Positions 11,502-21,700 of a DNA stretch of 64,000 nucleotides are shown piece after piece. Under the pieces are notes generated by a model, which was not told where the DNA came from, did no database searches, and worked only from the letters and a program-made list of their open reading frames with translations. This stretch comes from Aphis gossypii. Lineage: Eukaryota; Arthropoda; Insecta; Hemiptera; Aphididae. Where the stretch lies: assembly GCF_020184175.1 (NCBI RefSeq), contig NW_026083118.1:1-64000 (forward strand), given 5' to 3'. A program made the translations under genes and the position numbers. How positions within the stretch are numbered: the stretch's first letter is position 1; each line of letters opens with the position of its first letter.

Positions 11502-13442
11502 CTACATTTTATTTTGTATTTCTTTAATTAGTGGGTATTGGAAATTAGTAAGCGATGCAACAACTTTTAAAACACAGTCAGCTTGAGGTAATAGAGACGT
11601 AGGTATGTGATCTAAAATTCTGTAACATTTTATCCTTTGAATAGCTCTCTCTACATGGATTCTAGCTTTAGCAATAGTTTCAGTAAGTAAAACTTGTTCT
11701 GGTGTGAACTGTGGAGTGTCTAGAAATGGAGGTATATTCAAGTATACATTTGGAGGTAAAATATCACGAATTAAAAATCCCTTGTCTGCAAGTATTAAAT
11801 CTCCTGGTTCCAATTGAGATAAAACCCCACTTTTCAGTGTTATTATTTTATCTGAAGTGGAACCTGGAAACAAATCACTTACAAAAGTGACAACACCATT
11901 TGGTGCCACACCAATTAAGGTTTTTAATGTATGGTAGTGTTTATAGCTACTAAAAGTGGCTTTTTGTACAGCCATAGACACTCTAGTCATATCAGTTTTA
12001 ATCTCTGTACAATCAAGTATAATTTTACAATCAGAAAATGTGTTGAAGGAATTTGGTAGACATAACTTATTTTTGTTTTTTGATGGAATTTTAGACATAA
12101 ATATTAAGAAAATGTTTTCATACAGAATATGGATCCAAGTCATAAAAATATTTGTTATGGTTGCCTGGCTACATTTAAATCTTTGGCCAAGATCTACATG
12201 TGGCAAATTAAGTCTTAATTTCATTAAGGTAATCAACAATTGATCATGCATAGAAATATTTTCAACTTTCCATTTTAAATAATAATTTATCTCAATGTTT
12301 TCACATATTAGCATTAATAAATCAAAGATTTTAGAATTGGGTAACCCAGTATAACTTAATTAACTCATCATTACTTGAAATAAGTTCATAAGATAAGCAC
12401 TCAGAAATTGAAGACATTTTTAACTTTAATTGTTCATTTTCTTTTCTTAGTAACAAAATTTCTGCTTCTAAGCACTTGTAGTTTGACTAGACCTACAAAA
12501 AGTATTTAAAACATGACAAATGCAAAATATTTATTTATAGATAATAATATCATACATATAATATTTTATTAGACCAGTCCAACAAAAAAAAAAATTGCTT
12601 TGACTAATCAATAGTACTTATTTTAATATTTATTTATACTATTCTATATTTTAATATTTATTTCAAATTCAAATATAGATTTTTCAAAGGATTGTAACAT
12701 GATATAATGTTTTTATTAGATTTATGTATAACATATTAATATATATTTTTTCTAATTTAATTAATTTAATTAGCCAAGAACTTAATTTCATAATAGTTCT
12801 TATAATTTTAAAAACTATGATGTCTCGAATAAAAAATTTAAATTTCCATGTTAATTAAATGAAACAATTTTAGAGGCAAAAACTCAAGTATAAAAATTAA
12901 AAAAGAACTGGTCTTATAATTTAATATTATATTTTGTATTTCTATATATAGGTACATATAATATATAGCTACTAACTGCAGGAGTTGATACTTTAAATCA
13001 TCAGTATTCAATTCAACAACTTCTGATGTTTGAGGAATAATAACAGTGCTAGTGGTAACATTATTGGAATGACAAGCAATTTTGGTTCTTTTTCTTTTTT
13101 CTGGTGATTGGAAATTAGAAAATGCATTTTTTCTATGATCTAATATTTCAGGACCATTTATTTTGACTCCATTTCTAAAATGACAACTACAGATTCTAGC
13201 ACCAGGTCCAGGCTCAATATCTCTTCTGTATGCAAATAATTTTGGTGTTGTTATAAAAACTATCTACTTCTTTACTACTTTGTTATAAATATTTACAAAA
13301 CTTTTATAAAATGTAAAATAAAGTTTTTTTACTTCAATAATTTAATCCATCTACGTCTCTCCTTAGTTTCAACAGGAAATTTAAAGAAACTACATTTATG
13401 TTTTTGGTTATTGTGAGTACAATTAAATGCCCAGCACAGCAT
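11502..13442 (-). pseudogene. THAP-DDE transposase of the ISL2EU element, spliced, one frameshift
   Basis: Exon 1 (about 13442-13333) encodes the first half of a THAP zinc finger (C-x4-C, then FFKFPVETKERRRWIKLL). A GTAAAA donor joins a TACAG acceptor at 13225 and restores the second half (GARICSCHF). Exon 2 ends near 12975. Exon 3 starts near 12486 with a coiled coil (LEAEILLLRKENEQLKLK) and continues into the DDE domain: ILDCTEIK (first Asp), LILADKGFL (second Asp) and ARIHVERAIQR (Glu). A one-base shift near 12350 separates the coiled coil from the DDE part, so the copy is probably inactive. The exon 2-3 junction is the least certain. Confidence 0.8.
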
Positions 13443-13849
13443 GACTAATGGTCAGTCTTATTCAAAACAGTAATCACTGAAAAATAGTTCGAAATTTATG
13501 TAAATATTGTAGATGACAGATGTACATAAACTATCAATACTAATAACATTATTGTTAGGCTATCAAGTATTATTCATAACATCATAAGCAACTAAAATGT
13601 ATTATATAGGTATTATGTATTTTTAATTTCTATGAATCAATGACAACATAATTAATAATATTATAATTAAAATATTCCCGCCAAATTTGTTTTTCTGATT
13701 AATTTAAATTCCTGTTCATATTTCAGAGAATCGAATATTTAATATTTTTTATAGTGACCTAATTTAACTTTTTTGACTAAAATATATAACTAAATCAAAA
13801 TAGTTTTATTTAAAAAAAATGTTTAGTTAATAGATCCGTGTAATAGGTA

Positions 13850-13884
13850 TAGGGATTTCGATTTGTTTGGATCCGGCTTATCTA
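13850..13884 (-). repeat. Right terminal inverted repeat of the ISL2EU element
   Basis: The reverse complement contains GCCGGATCCAAACAAAT followed by TCCCTAT, matching 9611-9645. Confidence 0.75.
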
Positions 13885-13885
13885 T

Positions 13886-14426
13886 AACGTCCTTGGATGA
13901 CGTCACACTAATATAGCGTATTAAGTGTATAAGACGTAACAACACAAAATATTGTTAACGATGTATCTGTGTATATGTGGTTTGGAAAAAAAAAATGTGA
14001 AGATATAAAATTATACATATTATTATTATTATGATAAATGACATACTTTTAAATGTTGTACTACACACTAATCTTTTTGAACTATTCAAAATGTTTCGTA
14101 CTATACTCAATTTTAGGGCTGGTACAAATTACATATTTCATTTCGTTTTTTTAACGTGGTGTAAAAAAAAAAAAAAAAACTAAAATTAATTTATTTATGT
14201 AACGCAAATACATGTTATATTTTTGATACAAATTACATATGTATTTAAATGAACCTATTTGTGGTGTAAATTATGTAAAATACCATTATTGAATGGAATC
14301 ATTTTTTATAGTGGAAAATTATAATAGTAAATATTTAATTTAAAGCTAGTTAATAGTAGTAAAGTAATAGTACTTACATTTCTGTTAGCGTGGAGATGCT
14401 TGAAAAAAAATATACTGGCTTCTAGT
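13886..14426. other. Non-coding AT-rich stretch right of the ISL2EU element
   Basis: Contains a GACGTCAC palindromic CRE-like site near 13899, a trinucleotide TTA/TAT run near 14020 and a poly-A tract near 14163. No gene is supported. Confidence 0.4.
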
Positions 14427-14572
14427 TGTAGTGAACCGGTCTTGGTGAAGATGGTTCAGCACGATTTAACGACGAAGTTCACTTTGTCGTATGTGTAAGA
14501 AGTTTGAATTAAAAGTTATTTATTCACTGAATATAATAAAAGCAAGCTCGATGTATTGTTAAGTATAGAACA
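14427..14572 (+). repeat. Dispersed repeat, copy A
   Basis: Shares its start (TGTAGTGAACCGGTCTTGG, one base different), the central GTTCACTTTGTCGTATG and the end GTTAAGTATAGAACA with 30784-30973. About 146 bp; copy B has about 45 bp more in the middle. It does not code. The family is not identified: a solo LTR fragment or a short non-autonomous element would fit. Confidence 0.7.
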
Positions 14573-14607
14573 ATGTCATCGGTCTATGCGTGAGTGAGGC
14601 TTAACTT

Positions 14608-14763
14608 TGTCTAATTCTTAATACTACCACAACCCATTTTATATTAAACTATTTGGGAGTAGTCCCCCAAAAATATACGTACGTGTCATGGTAAACAGGA
14701 AATTCGACTATACGTTTCTATTTCATATTTTACTATAACCAATTATTTAAATACATATTTTTT
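14608..14763 (+). repeat. Local direct repeat, unit 1
   Basis: The segment starting TGTCTAATTCTTAATACTAC and ending AACCAATTATTTAA recurs at 14906-15030. Unit 1 has about 29 bp that unit 2 lacks, right at an ACGTACGT site. Confidence 0.75.
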
Positions 14764-14905
14764 TAATCTTTAAAATATATATAAACGATTATTAAAACCA
14801 TGTTCGTAATCCAATTATCATATATATTAATATTCATTATTCTAAATCTAACCAACTAATGTAATATGCCGGATTTCTACATAGTGTTTCTACTGAACTA
14901 GCTGT

Positions 14906-15030
14906 ATGTCTAATTTTTAATACTACCACAACCGCTTTTATATTAAACTATTTGGGCGGCGTAATCTCCAAAATATACGTACGTTTCTATTTCATGTTTA
15001 CTATAACCAATTATTTAATTTTAATCTTAC
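14906..15030 (+). repeat. Local direct repeat, unit 2
   Basis: Second copy of the 14608-14763 unit, sharing ATATTAAACTATTTGGG, AAAATATACGTACGT and TTACTATAACCAATTATTTA. About 300 bp separates the starts. Confidence 0.75.
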
Positions 15031-15246
15031 CTTGCTAAATTTACGTACCTTGCTAAATTGTATATAACCTTTCAAATCTGACATTGAAATGTAGAAGTCA
15101 ATTACATTCTTTTAGATACAAATCGCACTTGTTATTACATTCTATTTTTTCGAATTGAAAAGACGTACCTTTCAAATTTTATTCTAGTTAGTGTTTTAGC
15201 TGAACTGATTATTTTAGACTTAAGAGGAGGAGTAGAAGTGGTTACA

Positions 15247-15280
15247 TATATAAGAGACTCATCGATACAGTATATTCAGT
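15247..15280 (+). promoter_or_regulatory. TATA plus TCAGT core promoter
   Basis: TATATAAG at 15247-15254 and the arthropod initiator TCAGT at 15276-15280, with its A 31 nt from the TATA start. The first ATG downstream is at 15344, the start of the spliced gene. The same arrangement precedes other virus-like genes in the window. Confidence 0.65.
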
Positions 15281-15343
15281 ATACTTCAACAGATTTTACA
15301 ATCTACACTTTTTTTTTAATAAAATTAATTTAATTTTGAAAAA

Positions 15344-16153
15344 ATGTCCTGCTACTCTTTTAAAAGCGATGACGAGGAGTCGGTTGTATTTTCCGAAGTA
15401 AGTAAAAAAAAAATAATTAAAATTATTAATAATTAATTTTTTTTTAATTAAAAAATATTAAATATTTTATGAAAAATTGATTTTGTAAACCGTCATCAGC
15501 TTATCGTCTATTTTAATTATAGGATAATATTGCAACAACATCTCAAAAAAAAGGTACATCGAAAAGGTTAGCTGTAAAACCGGAGAAGAAACCAGTATCG
15601 AAAAAGACGAAAAAGGTGAGTTATATAAATTTATAACATATTACGAAAAAGTAAAAAAATATAATTTAATTATTATTTTATAGAGCACTGCTATTTGTTA
15701 TACAGACAAAATATTAGATTTAATAACAGATCCAACTATACCAACCGATGCAGAGAACACCTTGAATATAAAAAAGGATGATTGTTCATTAACGGTTAAG
15801 ACACCTGTAGACAATACGGCTGTAGATTACTGGACTATAGCACATTATAAATGTGCTAAAATTGATAAAGTTGCTCTGCAAGATAGGTAATAATAATAAT
15901 AATAATAATATATATATATTTAACTAAAGTGAAATATTTATAATAAACTTTAATTTAACCTAACTTTTTTAGATGGAAGCATGCTGAATGCTCACTTAAA
16001 ATATCTTTAACAGGACAGCATCCGGATGATTTAACTACAGCCTAAGAAATGGTGACGCTCATTCAATCTGTTTTCGACAAAATGATGCGACATCCCGCCA
16101 AGAAGCTTCTCAGACACAAACCAAAAAAAAATAAACTTATAAAATGTATGTAA
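15344..16153 (+). pseudogene. Spliced virus-like gene of unknown function, one in-frame stop
   Basis: Four phase-consistent exons: 15344-15397 (GTAAGT donor), 15523-15615 (GTGAGT), 15684-15886 (GTAATA) and 15973-16153. Exon 1 is acidic (SDDEES), exon 2 strongly basic (about 31 codons, many Lys, nuclear-signal-like), exons 3-4 a mixed domain with no motif I know (VDYWTIAHYKCAKIDKV, then WKHAECSLKISL). TAA at 16043-16045 interrupts exon 4; the frame then stays open for 35 more codons to the TAA at 16151. The true end may therefore be 16045, or the gene may be nonsense-mutated. It has its own TATA plus TCAGT promoter and lies next to PC4-like and BIR genes. Confidence 0.55.
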
Positions 16154-16159
16154 TAGGAT

Positions 16160-16400
16160 AGGTTGTATGGTGTTGGATTAATTTTATTTATAAAAAAAAA
16201 ATTTTTATATTTATATTTATTTTTTATTATTTAGATAAAAAAAAAAATAATAATAATTCATATATAGGTTAAAATAAAATAAAAATAAAATAAAATAAAA
16301 ATATTGAAAGTTAGTATACAAGTGGTATTAATTTCACATTTTTTTTTTTTTTTTTTTTTAACAAGAACGATAAAAAAATAAATTAAGAAACTTTTTTTAT
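16160..16400. other. Low-complexity A/T stretch between convergent genes
   Basis: Runs of (AAATA)n near 16280 and a T19 tract near 16341 fill the gap between the spliced gene (plus) and the PC4-like gene (minus). AATAAA-type signals are present on both strands. Confidence 0.5.
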
Positions 16401-16401
16401 A

Positions 16402-17018
16402 TTACATCACTAAATCTTGTAATATCATGTTCGATAATGAATTAAAATGAAATTGTAATAACTCGTACATAAATGAACAATCTTCACTTTGTATATTGCT
16501 GTAGCTGAAATCATAATTTTGAATATATTGATTTGTAAATTCGTTTCGTTGACAAGATGATGGTAACCCATTTACGTCAGACTTAATTAACGTATAAGCT
16601 GTATCAAACGTTTTTTGGTATGATTCCAATTTTTTCTGTTTTTCAACAATATACAAGTCAATACAATGTTGTAATTGTTTCAAACGATGAAGATCAATAT
16701 GAGATAATGTTATATAATTATCATTAGAATATAAAACTATAGTTGATTGGTTACATTAACAGAGTAGAAAAAATTATCAGCTATCTTAACACGTTTACAA
16801 CGAGTATGCAAATTTTCGATAATTGTATTAAAATTGTTTTCGCACATTAACTTACACCACTGATCAAGATCTAACGTTACAACTTTTTTAGTTAATTTAC
16901 ATTCTAATAATATAATAATTGAAATTTGCTTATTAACTAGAAGTCCAACGGTTACACTTTTCTTACTAAAAGGACGAATATCGAACACAGATTTTGATAC
17001 AACGATTGATGGATTCAT
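16402..17018 (-). pseudogene. PC4-like (tandem module) virus-associated protein, frameshifted
   Basis: Two minus frames, 17018-16737 and about 16735-16402, read as one protein with a shift near 16738: the second frame is open upstream of its ATG up to the first frame's stop. The first part has a beta-rich run and KKVVTLDLDQWCKLM. The second repeats the pattern as NYITLSHIDLHRLKQL, then long helices. The 'basic, I-x-L, then helix with W/L' pattern resembles the end of PC4/p15 single-strand DNA-binding domains. It aligns in order and spacing with the 42993-44081 gene of Polinton 2. Homology between the two is fairly clear; the PC4 identification is inference. Confidence 0.5.
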
Positions 17019-17167
17019 ATTGATAAAATAAAAAAAACAGTAAACAGTATTTTTTTTTCTAGAAATATGAATATGATCACTAGACAGCTTAGCTCAAACT
17101 AACAAGTTTTGTTTATCCATACATGTTATATACTAAAAAAATGTAAGGTTAAAAAATAAAAAAAAAT

Positions 17168-17312
17168 GTGAACGTATAGTGTCTAGTTGGATAAACAGTA
17201 AAGAGTTATTATACTTACCTATCTAATTCGATAGAACCTGAAACATTTTTTAAAAATCATTAACATATTAAATTTAAATTAGACGCGTTATCCCACTAGG
17301 CTATACGTTCAC
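17168..17312. repeat. 145-bp inverted-repeat element with tRNA box-A-like arms
   Basis: The arms 17168-17195 and about 17287-17312 are inverted copies: 12 bp perfect (GTGAACGTATAG), then imperfect. Read on the minus strand, the right arm contains TAGCCTAGTGGG, which fits the tRNA box A consensus. No full cloverleaf forms and box B is poor, so it is better called a MITE-like or tRNA-derived inverted repeat. It lies between the PC4-like and BIR genes. Confidence 0.55.
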
Positions 17313-17392
17313 GAGGTATTAAATAAGTTATTAACACATTTAAGTTTATTAAATTCAGATTTTTTTTATTGAAATATAGAAAGTTAAATGAA

Positions 17393-17797
17393 CTAAACAA
17401 CAGTATCATATGACCTTGATCCACAATCACAATCACAAATATCGATAATCTTACCATATTTTTTTACTACATTTTCAACAAACTGATTTCCTTTTGATAA
17501 TAATACAAAAACACATTTCGGATTCCATCTTGAATGTTCAATCCATGGATTATCTTCTTTTTCCCAACGATGCAATATAATACCACAGCAAAAACATTCA
17601 ACAATATCTTTTTTCCCTGAATATATAAAACCGCTTTCAGCTAATGAGTATTTATCTTGAGATGAAGTCAACGGAAATAAATTGAATGTTTTCAATCTTG
17701 ATATAAATGTAGTGAATTCTGGATATGTAGGATATGCATTGTTTCGTACTAACGAAACAAGTGAACAAAAACTGTTGTTAATTTGTTGAAAATTCAT
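17393..17797 (-). CDS. Single-BIR inhibitor-of-apoptosis-like protein
   Basis: 134 residues with one complete BIR domain at about residues 33-103: RLKTF, LAESGFIYSGKKDIVECFCCG (zinc CxxC), WEKEDNPW, EHSRWNPKCVFV (zinc His and Cys). BIR proteins bind caspases or IAP antagonists and block cell death. There is no RING domain; instead a short Cys/Asp tail (ICDCDCG) closes the protein. Single-BIR, RING-less proteins occur in insect DNA viruses and mobile elements. ATG 17797 follows a minus-strand TATA plus TCAGT promoter about 105 bp upstream. The frame is intact and the neighbours are the PC4-like and spliced genes, suggesting an accessory host-manipulation block. A host IAP-derived copy remains possible. 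Confidence 0.88.
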   Translation of the reverse strand: MNFQQINNSFCSLVSLVRNNAYPTYPEFTTFISRLKTFNLFPLTSSQDKYSLAESGFIYSGKKDIVECFCCGIILHRWEKEDNPWIEHSRWNPKCVFVLLSKGNQFVENVVKKYGKIIDICDCDCGSRSYDTVV

Positions 17798-17899
17798 TTT
17801 TTATAAAAAAAAAAATAAAAAAAACTTAAATGAATTAAACTTGATTAAAACTAACAGAACCTGATTGAACGATGGTTGAATATTAACTGAACTGTCTGA

Positions 17900-17935
17900 A
17901 CTGAAATGAATTCAATAAAACGACTTTTATCTATA
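17900..17935 (-). promoter_or_regulatory. TATA plus TCAGT core promoter of the BIR gene
   Basis: Minus-strand TATAGATAAAAG begins at 17935 and TCAGT lies at 17904-17900, its A 33 nt downstream. Two more CAGT motifs follow within about 20 nt. The BIR start codon is about 103 nt beyond. Confidence 0.55.
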
Positions 17936-18044
17936 ATTTATTAAAAAAAATGAAATTACAGTGTAACCTGAATGTTTAACTTACTAGGGAAATAAATAGT
18001 GTTGAAGTGTGTATACACTGTTTAAACTTTATGTGTAACAGGGG

Positions 18045-18310
18045 AAAAAATAATTGGTTAAAGGCGGAAACTATACCTTAAATTTTAAAAATCTCCGCAG
18101 TCAAAAGTGCGCAGAACATACATTATGGTTTTTGGGAATCAGTGTTTTTTACTGGTACAGCGGAGAAAAAAAAGTTTGAGGGGGGAAAATCCACCTAAAA
18201 ATTTTAAAATCACCGCAGTCTGGTAGAGCGGAGAAAAAAAAAGTTTGAGGGGAAAAATCCCCCTTAAAAATTTGCAATCTCCGCAGTCAAAAGTGCGCAG
18301 AACATACAAA
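18045..18310. repeat. Degenerate tandem repeat with GCGGAGA/CCGCAGTC units
   Basis: Two close units (about 18155-18220 and 18222-18290) begin TGGTA.AGCGGAGAAAAA and contain AGTTTGAGGGG and CCGCAGTC. The phrase AGTCAAAAGTGCGCAGAACA occurs at both ends (about 18099 and 18285). Non-coding; the 85-codon ORF on the minus strand here is only the repeat read through. Confidence 0.6.
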
Positions 18311-18736
18311 TGTATACTACTAATAACATTATAGTTACTACTTACAAAGAGAGTTAGAGTACAGAGACACAGGGTAATATGTAGGTACTTTTCCACACTA
18401 ATTATTAGTATACTACTATATTACTAATATTAATATATCATTATTACTGTTACTATTACTAATTAGTAATTATCAGGGGCTAGGATTTATATGCAAAAAA
18501 TTGTAAAACATGTATTTTATTTACAAAAATATGCATTAAATTTGTTTAAGATAAAAACAAAAATACAATTACAAAAAAACTTTATTTATTGAAATACATC
18601 AGTGATTTTCTGTTTGTTTTAATATAGTATAATCGAGAAATAAAATAATATAATTTAAAAATAAAATTTATAATTCACATTCACCAGTGGAAATACGTGT
18701 TACATGCTACGACCACATACTTTTTTAAATTTTCGA

Positions 18737-21700
18737 TTATAAATGATCGGCAATTGGATAGTAGCAGTATTGATTTTTATCGGCGGCTTCCCAAATCCCA
18801 CCAAAATGGGGAGCACCAGGGGGATTGAAATGCCATTCGCACGGTAAGTGACCTGAGATCCTATCCTGTTGGTCAGGGTGGTTGATCAACCGACGCAACT
18901 GCTTAGCTGCACCAACAAAATTAGTGCCACAGTCCGAATAGATATACGAAGGTAAGCCACGACGAGCAACGAACCTATCCAACGTCATCAAAAACGCATC
19001 TGTGGACAGAGCAGTAACTGACTCCAAATGTACCGCCTTGGTAGTCATACAAACAAATACTGCTACATATACTTTGCAAATACGAGCCTTACGGAAACTT
19101 AGCTCTTTCATCTGCAGAGGTCCCGCATAATCAATGCCAACAACAGAGAACGGAGGAGCTTCCCGAACTCGGAACTCTGGCAGATCTGCCATCTGAGGTT
19201 GGGGGTTAACTGTTGCGACTCGTACGCAAACTGTACACTTTCGGATCACCCGATGAACAACTAAGCGAATGTTAATGATCCAGAATCGTCTCGATACAAT
19301 TGCAGTAAGTAACCGAGGACTAGCATGACAGGCATAACGATACCAATGTCCAGCAATGAGCATTGCAAGATGAGATTCTTTTGGTATGAGCATAGGGTAA
19401 ACTCTACGCTGAGACAAACTCGAATTGTTCAGCCGACCTCCTACACGAACTACTCTAACTGAGTCTAAGAAAGGAGAAAGACGAGCCAACGATTTATGTT
19501 TAATCTCTTTACCTTTGGTTAAGCATTCAACCAATTCACGCAAGAAGCACACCTGTGCACATTTGACCACAGCAATCAATGCAGCATCCAACTCCGACTG
19601 CTGCAAAAAACCCGATTGGACCTCCTTCTTTTGACATCTGAACACAAAACGACGTAGTCGAGCTACCACTCTAATCATGTTATCAAACGAAGAAAATCGC
19701 GCAAACCATTCCGAAGAAGATCGAACTTGTGTCAGCAAACATACCGGCTTGACTTCCGGTAGCTGATCTAACGCTAGACTCACGACTTCTTTCGGCCAAT
19801 TTTCGACTGATGTTGCTAGAAACGCAGGACCCTTCCAGTAAATATCTGACTTCACAAGATCTGAAGGACGGAGACCCCTTGAACAACAATCAGCTGGATT
19901 CTCCTCTGAGCTGACATGAAACCACTGACAATCGGGAGCCGTTGACTTGATCTGATGGACTCTGTTGGACACAAAGGTCTTGAACGACGAATGGGGGTTA
20001 CTCAACCATGCGAGCACAATGGTTGAGTCCGTCCACGCGAACGTCCCCTTGATCACCAATTTGTTCTCCAAAATTCGTTTCAATCTGCACAGCCATAGTG
20101 CCAATAGCACTGCCCCACAAAGTTCTAGTCTCGGAATGGTCACGGCCTTAATCGGGGCTAATTTGGTCTTGGATCCAATAAGATATACACGCGTACCTCC
20201 TGACGGATCAGTCACACGAAGGTAAGCAACCGCAGCATATCCCTTTCCTGAAGCGTCACAGAAACCACACAATTCATAGCTACACCCGGAAGAGCAACCG
20301 ATGAAGCGAGGAATCTTGATTCCCGTGAGCCATCCTAACGAGAAATAAAAATTGCTCCATTCTTCAAGTAAATCTGACGGAAGTTGATCGTCCCATCCGA
20401 TGTGTGCGAGCCACACACGCTGCATGATTGTCTTAGCGTAAAAGATCGACGGGGCGAGCAAGCCCAGTGGATCGAAGATCCTAGCTATCATGGATAGTAC
20501 ACCGCGCTTAGTTAAGGTCATTCTAAAGTTTTTGGAACTGAATGAGAAATAATCCTTTCCATGATTCCACCGCATGCCTAACACCTGTGAAGCATCGTCC
20601 TGGTCGAAAGTCAAGGGATCTCTTGAACAATCTTCCGCTGGTAGATGTGACAGCAAATCTGGATTATTGCTGGCCCACTTCTTCAGTTGTAAGCCGGATT
20701 TGGCGAGCGTCTTTATCAGGTCAGACTGAAGCACTTTTGCAGCCTCCAACGAATCTGTACCGACACAGATGTCGTCCATGTAGGTTTGGTTGTACAATGC
20801 GGCCTTGACGTCTGGAAGAGCTTCACAGTCGTTGTCAGCAATATACCGAAGAACCCGTAAAGCGAGATACGGAGCACTATTCACACCGTACGTAACTGTG
20901 TTGAGAGTATACTCTTTCACCGACACCTGCGGCGAATCCCTCCAAAGGATATACTGGTATCCCCGGTATTGCGGCAATACATCGATCTGCCGATACATTT
21001 TACATATATCCGTAGTGAATGCGACTTTATGCATCCGGAATCCGACCAAGACATCAACAATATCCTGTTGCAACTTTGGACCAACCAACAAACACTGATT
21101 GAGGGATATTCCGGAATGACATTTGGCAGACGCATCAAAGACTACGCGCAACTTGAGTTCGTTACCTTCGACCTTGTGCACGGCATGATGGGGAATAAAG
21201 TACTGACCTTCGCCTTCAGCACGGGACATATGACCTAGCTCCTCGTATTCTGTCATAAATTTACAATAAGCACTATGTAAGATGTTATCTGCAGACAATT
21301 TCCTTTCCAAATTTAAGAAACGTTTAAGAGCAACCTGTCGAGAACCCGGAAACGCTTCTGCTGAGCGACCTACGACGAAAAGGAAGGGGAACAGAAAACC
21401 GACCATTAGAGTCTCGGACCATTTCAGAACGGAACAGCTCTTCACATTGACCATTTTCAGTGAATTGAGGCGGAGCAGCCTCCGGTTCTTCAACCAACCA
21501 GAATTTCTCGATAATGGTTTCCATCGACGATTCACAGGAAGTTAACATAGTTAAGCAGCCTATGTCCGGGTGTTCTTGAACAGGACCAATTAGGACCCAA
21601 CCGAATATCGAGCTATATGCTGAAGGGAACCCTGTACCAAGTGAACTACTTTGGTTATTCCAAATTTGCGGGAATATATCAGCGCCAATGAGTAGATCAA

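Larger units (their letters stand above)
9610..13885. mobile_element. ISL2EU-type DNA transposon
   Basis: Inverted repeats near 9611-9645 and 13850-13884 share GCCGGATCCAAACAAAT and an outer TATA motif, and enclose about 4.3 kb. Inside are a YqaJ-like nuclease gene (plus) and a THAP-DDE transposase gene (minus). That pairing is known for the ISL2EU superfamily. The transposase has one frameshift while the nuclease gene looks intact. The exact outer edge and target duplication are not clear by eye. Confidence 0.8.

Noticed and set aside
17168..17312. tRNA gene on the minus strand
   Set aside because: Box A fits but box B and the cloverleaf do not, and the arms are inverted copies of each other.
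18139..18396. 85-codon ORF on the minus strand
   Set aside because: It reads through the tandem repeat 18045-18310 and repeats its own peptide; no coding signs.
19425..21545. Several plus-strand ORFs opposite the BEL/Pao pol
   Set aside because: They are shadows of the well supported minus-strand gag-pol frame.
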